From Oscillospiraceae bacterium (lineage in GTDB: Bacteria > Bacillota > Clostridia > Oscillospirales > Ruminococcaceae), in the NCBI GenBank assembly GCA_029068025.1, contig JAIEDJ010000010.1, positions 1 to 7,504 of the forward strand: 7,504 nucleotides of DNA, written 5' to 3'. Each line of letters starts with the position of its first letter. Positions within the stretch are counted from its first letter, which is position 1. Shown here piece after piece: positions 1-4,307 of the stretch. Under the pieces are notes generated by a model that saw only the letters and a program-made list of their open reading frames with translations, was not told the DNA's origin and did not search any database. Made by a program: the position numbers and the translations under genes.

Positions 1-1
1 C

Positions 2-46
2 TCCAACGACTTTGAGGAGCTTACGGTCATGCCTTATATGATCTGA
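2..46 (+). CDS. C-terminal end of an unidentified gene (partial)
   Basis: Reading frame 2 is open from the window edge and ends in TGA at 44-46, giving the tail SNDFEELTVMPYMI. The other two + frames also stop within the first 40 bases, so the assignment is only the most plausible one. Fourteen residues are too few to identify a family. The following genes encode an HPt protein and a response regulator, so a sensor kinase or another signalling protein would fit, but that is context only. The hairpin at 61-88 would lie just after this stop codon, as expected for the 3' end of a gene. Confidence 0.35.
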   Translation, partial: SNDFEELTVMPYMI

Positions 47-60
47 CGGCAATAAACTAT

Positions 61-88
61 TAAGAGGTAAGATCATTCTTACCTCTTA
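61..88 (+). terminator. Perfect 12-bp hairpin after the upstream gene
   Basis: TAAGAGGTAAGA (61-72), a TCAT loop (73-76) and TCTTACCTCTTA (77-88) form an uninterrupted 12-bp stem. It sits 15 bases after the TGA of the partial gene, so a transcription terminator is the natural reading. The base run after it (CGGTTTGTATAC) is not a proper U-tract, so termination may be weak. It may instead be the hairpin cap of the adjacent intergenic repeat, since the second copy of that repeat also has a hairpin in the same relative place. Confidence 0.5.
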
Positions 89-91
89 CGG

Positions 92-140
92 TTTGTATAC
101 CCCCTCTTTGGGGATAGGGGAGAGAGTTGCAGGGGTTCCG
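92..140 (+). repeat. GC-rich intergenic repeat, copy A
   Basis: The stretch TTTGTATAC-CCCCTC, followed by GGGGA, GGGAGAG-like, TTGC, GGGG and TCCG blocks, matches the reverse complement of about 1759-1809 with the same order of blocks. The alignment has a few substitutions and short gaps, so the two are diverged members of one family placed in opposite orientation. It contains no open reading frame and sits directly after a hairpin. I infer a dispersed non-coding repeat (REP- or MITE-like). No transposase or target duplication is visible. Confidence 0.55.
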
Positions 141-249
141 GTTTGTCGGTCAAACCATCCGTCACTTCGTGACACCTCCTCACTCGGAGAGTAACCTCCG
201 GAGTCCCGATGCTTAATACTTTTGAATTTCTTAATAAAGGGTGTTGATC
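140..249 (+). other. Intergenic region with small hairpins before the HPt gene
   Basis: This stretch has three compact self-complementary pieces: GGTTTG-TCGGT-CAAACC (140-156), GTCAC-TTC-GTGAC (161-173) and the palindrome CTCCGGAG (196-203). They look like a second module attached to repeat copy A. The remainder to 235 is AT-rich. I see no convincing -35/-10 pair here, so the HPt gene may be transcribed from further upstream or from a promoter I cannot recognise. AAAGGGTG at 236-243 is the ribosome binding site of the HPt gene. Confidence 0.4.
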
Positions 250-603
250 ATGTCTTTAATAGAAGAGATAGGTCGTCTGGGCGCGGATACTGAGGACGCT
301 TTGAACCGATTTAAGGGCAATGCCGCTCTTTATGAGCGTATGCTGAAAAAGTTTCCCGATGTTTCGGAGAAGTCTTCGGTCATGCCGTTTATAGATTCTG
401 GCGATCTTGAAACTGCGGCGGCACACGCACATACGCTGAAGGGAGTTGTCGGCAATTTGTCGCTTAATGTACTGTACGAGAGCTATAGCAAAATCGTTCT
501 GCTGCTCCGTGAGGGTAAGGCCGACGAGGCAAGGGAGCTGCTGGAAAAAACGCTTGAAAGTGAGCGTTCGATCATTGAGACTATCAGAAAATATTCCGAA
601 TAA
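250..603 (+). CDS. Single-domain histidine phosphotransfer (HPt) protein
   Basis: A 117-residue cytoplasmic protein made of one HPt four-helix domain. HPt proteins relay a phosphoryl group between receiver domains on a histidine. The signature AHTLKGVVGNL at about residues 60-70 matches the HxLKG consensus, with His61 as the likely phospho-acceptor. It is followed by a helix rich in Leu, Glu and Lys that fits the C-terminal half of the domain. I chose ATG 250 because AAAGGGTG at 236-243 is correctly spaced from it. An alternative GTG at 241 would overlap that site. The gene ends 17 bases before a receiver-HD-GYP gene, so the two are probably co-transcribed and the receiver is its likely partner. 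The cognate hybrid kinase is not visible. Confidence 0.85.
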   Translation: MSLIEEIGRLGADTEDALNRFKGNAALYERMLKKFPDVSEKSSVMPFIDSGDLETAAAHAHTLKGVVGNLSLNVLYESYSKIVLLLREGKADEARELLEKTLESERSIIETIRKYSE

Positions 604-620
604 ACAGGCGGAGGCAGATC

Positions 621-1661
621 ATGAAGAGAACGATATTGGTCGTTGACGATCAGGAGATCAACCGTGTATTGCTGGCAGAGCTGTTCAAGGATGAATTTGA
701 AGTTATTGAAGCGGAAAACGGCATAGAGGCGCTGAAGATCCTCAATACAAGAACGGATATCGCTGCTGTTATGCTGGATCTTATTATGCCAGTGCTTGAC
801 GGAATGGGAGTTCTGGCGGAGCTTAACCGCACGGGTAGGATATACCGGATCCCCGTGTTTATCATCACGTCCGCGGATAATATGCAGCTGCTTGAAAGCG
901 CGTATTCGCTGGGAGCTGTGGATATTATTTCAAAGCCGTTCAAGATGGTTTTCATCAAGTCAAGAATAATGAATATCATCGAGCTGTACCGACACCGCAA
1001 TCAGCTTACCGAAATGGTTCACGACAGTGTGGAGAAGATACATCGTATCAACATCAAAATGGCTGAAACGCTGGCTTCCATTATAGAGTTCCGCGACTGC
1101 GAGTCAGGGGAGCACGTCAAGCGTATACGAGGGCTTACAAGCCGTATCCTGAGCGCGGTGAGCGAGACTTATCCCGAATATTATCTCGACAAACAGACTA
1201 TCGAAAATATCAGTATCGCGTCGATACTGCACGACGTCGGAAAGATCGCCATTCCCGATCATATTTTAAAGAAGCCGGGAAGGCTCACCGAGGAGGAGTT
1301 TGAGATCATTAAGATCCACACGGTGAAGGGCTGCGATATTCTCGCGGAAATGCCCGAGGACGTTATGGATCACGAGATCTATCGGTACAGCTATGACATC
1401 TGCCGTCATCACCATGAGCGCTGGGACGGCGGGGGATATCCCGACGGGCTGACGGGGGACGAGATTCCTGTCTGGTCGCAGGTCGTGGGGATAGCCGATG
1501 TGTTTGACGCGCTGATAAGTCCGCGCGTTTATAAGGAAACATATGACCGCCGCACTGCCGTAAATATGATCAATGAGGGCAAGTGCGGGGCGTTCAACCC
1601 GAAGATACTGGAGGTCTTTAATAAGGTCGCGGAAGAGATCATTGCCGCACATGAGCAATAA
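621..1661 (+). CDS. Response regulator with HD-GYP cyclic-di-GMP phosphodiesterase domain
   Basis: A 346-residue cytoplasmic protein. An N-terminal receiver domain (about 3-122) shows the acidic pair D9/D10, phospho-acceptor D53 in MLDLIMP, T83 or S84 in IITSA, and K105 in SKPF. A linker helix (about 125-150) leads to an HD-GYP domain (about 150-345) with H165, the LHDVGK motif (H204, D205, K208), H233, the HHERWDGGGYP signature (264-274) and D293 in IADVFDAL. All expected metal-binding residues appear present, so it should be an active phosphodiesterase hydrolysing cyclic di-GMP, controlled by phosphorylation. RpfG-like proteins share this architecture. The start ATG has GGCGGAGG at 607-614 with six bases between. 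It is probably the output of a relay through the HPt protein immediately upstream, which is inference from adjacency. Confidence 0.93.
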   Translation: MKRTILVVDDQEINRVLLAELFKDEFEVIEAENGIEALKILNTRTDIAAVMLDLIMPVLDGMGVLAELNRTGRIYRIPVFIITSADNMQLLESAYSLGAVDIISKPFKMVFIKSRIMNIIELYRHRNQLTEMVHDSVEKIHRINIKMAETLASIIEFRDCESGEHVKRIRGLTSRILSAVSETYPEYYLDKQTIENISIASILHDVGKIAIPDHILKKPGRLTEEEFEIIKIHTVKGCDILAEMPEDVMDHEIYRYSYDICRHHHERWDGGGYPDGLTGDEIPVWSQVVGIADVFDALISPRVYKETYDRRTAVNMINEGKCGAFNPKILEVFNKVAEEIIAAHEQ

Positions 1662-1665
1662 AAAT

Positions 1666-1693
1666 CGATTCCTCTGCTTTGTGCAGAGGAATT
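1666..1693 (+). repeat. 28-bp hairpin repeat, copy 1
   Basis: This 28-base sequence is identical to 1814-1841. Its core is a perfect 10-bp stem, ATTCCTCTGC (1668-1677) and GCAGAGGAAT (1683-1692), with a TTTGT loop. It lies four bases after the HD-GYP stop codon, but the following bases (CAGTCTG) are not a U-tract, so on its own it is a poor intrinsic terminator, unlike copy 2. Confidence 0.8.
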
Positions 1694-1813
1694 CAGTCTG
1701 TAGAAAAAGTCCTATTTTGGGGATTCCAAAGGGCGCAGCCCTTTGGCTGGGCGCGGAGCGGAGCCCCGCAATCCTCTCCCACTCTCCCCGAGAGGAGGGG
1801 GTTATACAAGCTG
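1694..1813 (-). repeat. GC-rich intergenic repeat, copy B, between hairpin repeats
   Basis: A 120-base non-coding segment bounded exactly by the two 28-bp repeats. It holds a perfect 9-bp hairpin, CCAAAGGGC-GCA-GCCCTTTGG (1726-1746), and a CTCTC-CCC-GAGAG hairpin (1782-1794). Read on the minus strand, its right half (about 1809-1759) has the same block order as 92-140: TTGTATA, CCCCCTC, GGGGA, GGGAGAG, TTGC, GGGG, TCCG. It is therefore a diverged, inverted member of the same family. Short frames running through it contain no recognisable protein, and I regard them as chance. Confidence 0.6.
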
Positions 1814-1846
1814 CGATTCCTCTGCTTTGTGCAGAGGAATTTTTTT
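1814..1846 (+). terminator. Intrinsic terminator formed by hairpin repeat copy 2
   Basis: The second copy of the 28-bp sequence (1814-1841) has the same 10-bp stem (1816-1825 with 1831-1840) and TTTGT loop. Here it is followed by seven T residues (1840-1846), giving a textbook Rho-independent terminator on the + strand. It probably ends transcription of the HPt/HD-GYP unit and shields the promoter that follows. Confidence 0.8.
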
Positions 1847-1893
1847 ATTGACTATTATGGCTGTGCATTACGCTTGTTTATGTATGATAACTA

Positions 1894-1913
1894 AAATTGT
1901 AACCAAATTGTAA
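1894..1913 (+). promoter_or_regulatory. Tandem 9-bp direct repeat with 11-bp period, possible activator site
   Basis: AAATTGTAA occurs at 1894-1902 and again at 1905-1913, exactly 11 bp apart, which is one helical turn. On the minus strand it reads TTACAATTT twice. The pair ends 11 bases before the -35 hexamer at 1925. Direct repeats with 11-bp period just upstream of a promoter are typical of OmpR/PhoB-type winged-helix regulators, and Bacillus PhoP boxes are TTAACA-like. Assignment to that class is inference. Confidence 0.4.
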
Positions 1914-1924
1914 TATTTTTTTTA

Positions 1925-1953
1925 TTGATTTTTAAAAATACATATGCTATAAT
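1925..1953 (+). promoter_or_regulatory. Sigma-A-type promoter of the peptide-binding protein operon
   Basis: TTGATT at 1925-1930 and TATAAT at 1948-1953 are separated by 17 bases. The -10 is perfect and carries the extended TG at 1945-1946. The region is strongly AT-rich. Transcription would start near 1960, giving a leader of about 60 bases before the coding region. Confidence 0.8.
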
Positions 1954-1960
1954 AAAAAAG

Positions 1961-1999
1961 TCGGGAGAGCCGCAAGCGGCTTTCATAAATTTCTTCCGA
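1961..1999 (+). other. Structured 5' leader of the peptide-binding protein mRNA
   Basis: The leader can fold into an 8-bp hairpin (1965-1972 with 1977-1984, loop CAAG, one G-U pair). Alternatively, it can form an outer stem TCGGGAG/CTTCCGA (1961-1967 with 1993-1999) enclosing a shorter inner hairpin. The two forms share bases, so they are mutually exclusive. Neither matches a riboswitch class I recognise. A 5'-stabilising hairpin is the simplest explanation. Confidence 0.45.
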
Positions 2000-2004
2000 A
2001 AAAT

Positions 2005-2024
2005 AACAACTATAGGGGGTTGTT
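2005..2024 (+). promoter_or_regulatory. Ribosome binding site in a hairpin loop, defining an unusual start
   Basis: AGGGGG at 2014-2019 is the only purine-rich ribosome binding sequence before the binding-protein gene. It lies in the loop of a possible 6-bp hairpin, AACAAC (2005-2010) with GTTGTT (2019-2024). The annotated TTG at 2020 directly abuts it, leaving no spacer. The in-frame codon at the usual distance of nine bases is ATA (2029-2031). The site therefore points to a non-standard start. Confidence 0.55.
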
Positions 2025-3642
2025 TGACATAAATATTTTAAGAAAAGCTGCCGCTGCTGTTATGGCAGTGGTTATATGTATAAATCTTTGCGGCTGCGGC
2101 GGGGGAGATCTGGATAAGAGTTTTAAGTATAATATTTCCAAGAATCCCGGGACGTTGGATCCGCAGCAGGCAAACGATTCGATCTCGGATATGATAATCG
2201 GGAACGTGTATCTCGGTCTGCTGAGGGTCGCCGAGGATGGCAGCGTTGTAAACGGCGCTGCTTACGAATATTCCGTATCTGAGGACGGGCTTGTTTATAA
2301 TTTCAAGCTGCGTGAGGATATCTACTGGGTGAGCGCCGGCGATTACGAGGCGCAATGCACCGCGCGGGATTTCGTTTACGGATTTAAAAGACTGTTCCTG
2401 CCGGAAACACAGGCGGCGCGTGCCGCGGAGTATTTCTGCATAAAAAATTCCGAGAGCTTTCATGAAAACGGCACCGCGTCTTTGGGCGTTGCCGCGAAAG
2501 GAGATTTCGAGCTGGAGATAACGCTGGATTATCCAAATCCGCGTCTCCCCGCAATGCTTGCCGAACCGCCCGCAATGCCGTGCTGCGAGGAGTTTTTCCT
2601 TAATGCACGGGGAAAGTACGGGCTTTCCGCAAAATGCACACCGTCAAACGGCGCTTTTTATGTGAGAACCTGGCAATACAGTAAGGACAACACCACCGAT
2701 GGTGTAAACAGATTGGTTCTCAGCAGAAATTCCAAAAACGCAGAGGCGCTGGAGATCTGTCCTTCAAGTCTTAATTTTTATATAAGAAACGAAAACCGAC
2801 ACATAAAGGATTTCATAGCGGGCAATACGGACTGCATAGCCGTAACCAATGACGATATGGAGCGGATAAGCGGGAAATACAACTGCGATGAATTCAGCAG
2901 CATAAGCTGCGGGCTGGTATTCAACAGGGAATTTGAGCCTTTCCGGAATGACGATTTCCGCAAGGCTATGACGCTTCTTGCTGACCGGGACTTGATGGCT
3001 TCGGCTATTTCCGAGTTTGATCCCGCGCAGGGGATAGTGCCCGACTATGTTTCCGTTGACGGTAAAAGCTATCGTGAGACAGTCGGCGGCTGCACGCTCC
3101 CGGAATACGATCCCCAGCGGGCGAGGGAGCTTTTTCAAGCCGCTAAGCCGCAGCTTGATCTCAGTCTGTTCACGGGGGCGCGGGTCATCGTGTGCAGCGC
3201 CGCTTCACGAACTGCTGCGTCGTATATCCTCCAGGAGTGGCAGCGTGAGTTCGGTTTTTACTGCACGGTTGAGACGCTGAACGAAGCGGATTTTAAGGCG
3301 CGTCTGCAAAAAGGGTCTTATGAGGTCGCTGTTGTAGAGCTTTCGGGAAAGTACAACAGTCCCGCCGCGTATCTGGAGCAATTTTGCGGTGGCAACATTC
3401 AGAATTACGGGCGTTTTTCCGATATCGCGTATGATGAAATGTTTGAGAATGCGAACGAGTCCGCGGGATCGCTTGAAAGCATACGGGAATTCAAGAAAGC
3501 GGAGCAGTATCTGATCGATATCTCGGCGTTTTTGCCGCTGTTCAGCAAGAACGAGTATTTTATCACTTCATCGGACAGTTCTGATATCATTTATAACCCG
3601 TTTTCAAAGACGATAGACTTTTCCAAGGCAAAGATGAAGTAA
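2020..3642 (+). CDS. Extracellular solute-binding lipoprotein, family 5 (peptide/nickel ABC transporter type)
   Basis: A protein of about 540 residues with an N-terminal lipoprotein signal: positives near R8 K9, a hydrophobic stretch (10-23), and lipobox LCGC with Cys26 as the probable lipidated residue. The mature part follows the SBP_bac_5 pattern: NPGTLDPQ near 42-49, DMIIGNVYLGLL, YNFKLREDIYW, and CTARDFVYGFKRL near 113-125. Such proteins capture oligopeptides or similar solutes outside the membrane and deliver them to an ABC permease. No permease or ATPase gene is in the window, so this one is an orphan or depends on components elsewhere. The start is uncertain. TTG 2020 has no spacer to the ribosome binding site, ATA 2029 is well spaced but rare, and ATG 2062 would lose the basic end of the signal peptide. 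It overlaps no neighbour and is 14 bases from the deformylase-like gene, so the two share an operon. Confidence 0.88.
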   Translation: MFDINILRKAAAAVMAVVICINLCGCGGGDLDKSFKYNISKNPGTLDPQQANDSISDMIIGNVYLGLLRVAEDGSVVNGAAYEYSVSEDGLVYNFKLREDIYWVSAGDYEAQCTARDFVYGFKRLFLPETQAARAAEYFCIKNSESFHENGTASLGVAAKGDFELEITLDYPNPRLPAMLAEPPAMPCCEEFFLNARGKYGLSAKCTPSNGAFYVRTWQYSKDNTTDGVNRLVLSRNSKNAEALEICPSSLNFYIRNENRHIKDFIAGNTDCIAVTNDDMERISGKYNCDEFSSISCGLVFNREFEPFRNDDFRKAMTLLADRDLMASAISEFDPAQGIVPDYVSVDGKSYRETVGGCTLPEYDPQRARELFQAAKPQLDLSLFTGARVIVCSAASRTAASYILQEWQREFGFYCTVETLNEADFKARLQKGSYEVAVVELSGKYNSPAAYLEQFCGGNIQNYGRFSDIAYDEMFENANESAGSLESIREFKKAEQYLIDISAFLPLFSKNEYFITSSDSSDIIYNPFSKTIDFSKAKMK

Positions 3643-3656
3643 CGGCGGAGGTTTTT

Positions 3657-4070
3657 ATGATAAAGGAGCTTGTTCACGATCCTATCTTTCTTGCGCGTGT
3701 ATCGGAGCCTGCCGATATCGGAGACGTTCAAACGGCGCTGGATCTTGTAGATACGATAACCGCGCACAAGGATTCCTGTGTCGGAATGGCGGCGAATATG
3801 ATCGGGGTTCTGAAAAGAATCATCGTTTTTGACAATGGCGGGGGATTCGAGGTTATGTTCAATCCCGAGATCATCAAGTGCTCGGAACCGTTTGACACGG
3901 CGGAGGGCTGTCTTTCGCTGCTCGGTGATCCGCGTCCCGTAAAGCGTTTCAGATCGATCAAGGTCAAATTCCAGAACATGGAGCTGAAGCCGAGGATAAA
4001 GACCTACAGCGGTTTTGCGGCTCAAATCATCCAGCACGAGATCGATCACTGCAACGGTATTCTGATATAA
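3657..4070 (+). CDS. Short peptide deformylase-like protein
   Basis: A 137-residue protein with the three deformylase motifs in order. Motif I is GMAANMIG (43-50), motif II EGCLS (83-87) and motif III QHEIDH (126-131). The metal ligands C85, H127 and H131 and the catalytic E128 are all present, so removal of N-terminal formyl groups from peptides or nascent proteins is the expected chemistry. In motif I the usual Gln of GxGLAAxQ, which helps hold the reaction intermediate, is Met48. From memory, short clostridial homologues share this GMAANMIG form. The protein is shorter than E. coli Def (about 168 residues) and lacks its C-terminal helix, ending just after motif III. ATG 3657 follows GGCGGAGG (3644-3651) by five bases. 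It is probably a second, non-essential deformylase. Its place behind a peptide-binding lipoprotein is unusual. Confidence 0.85.
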   Translation: MIKELVHDPIFLARVSEPADIGDVQTALDLVDTITAHKDSCVGMAANMIGVLKRIIVFDNGGGFEVMFNPEIIKCSEPFDTAEGCLSLLGDPRPVKRFRSIKVKFQNMELKPRIKTYSGFAAQIIQHEIDHCNGILI

Positions 4071-4074
4071 ACGC

Positions 4075-4114
4075 TTTCGGCGGCTTGAAATTGTTTCAAG
4101 CCGCCGAAAATTTT
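4075..4114 (+). terminator. Strong hairpin terminator between convergent operons
   Basis: A perfect 16-bp stem (4075-4090 with 4094-4109) with a TTG loop begins four bases after the deformylase stop and is followed by ATTTT. It terminates the + strand operon. On the minus strand it lies 24 bases past the last feo gene, but its tail there (GCGTTTATAT) is a weak U-tract. Bidirectional use is possible but less certain. Confidence 0.85.
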
Positions 4115-4133
4115 GATTCACACAAATGAAGGA

Positions 4134-4304
4134 TTACTTTTGATTCTTTTTATCGCAGCCGCTGCAATGTTCGCAGCCACAGCCGCATGAGCTTTTTCCT
4201 GCGCGTTTATCGCGGATCATTTTTACAACGATCACCGCGACGACCGCCAACAGCATAACTCCAACGGCTATCGATCCTGCGTTCTGCTGAATAAAATCTG
4301 CCAT
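4134..4304 (-). CDS. FeoB-associated Cys-rich small membrane protein
   Basis: A 56-residue product that is easily missed. It starts MADFIQQNAG, has one membrane-spanning segment of about 20 hydrophobic residues (11-30), then a basic RDKRAGK stretch. It ends in a cysteine cluster CGCGCEHCSGC (40-50), followed by a Lys-rich tail. This layout matches the FeoB-associated Cys-rich membrane protein family that often follows feoB in Firmicutes. Its role is unknown; the five cysteines could bind or hand over iron on the cytoplasmic side. The ATG lies three bases after the feoB stop and uses AAAGGTG inside the feoB 3' end as ribosome binding site, so translation is probably coupled to feoB. Confidence 0.85.
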   Translation of the reverse strand: MADFIQQNAGSIAVGVMLLAVVAVIVVKMIRDKRAGKSSCGCGCEHCSGCDKKNQK

Positions 4305-4307
4305 ATC

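Noticed and set aside
92..249. Possible cyclic-di-GMP riboswitch before the HPt/HD-GYP genes
   Set aside because: The region has small hairpins, but I cannot find the conserved GEMM core sequences. The similarity with the repeat at 1759-1809 explains part of it better.
1573..1894. Short + strand frames through the repeat region after the HD-GYP gene
   Set aside because: They are translations of the hairpin repeats and GC-rich element, so the near-repeat RFLCFVQRN peptide reflects duplicated DNA, not a protein.
3591..4121. 176-codon minus-strand open frame over the deformylase-like gene
   Set aside because: It overlaps the conserved deformylase motifs on the other strand and runs through the strong terminator hairpin. 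No family resemblance is visible.
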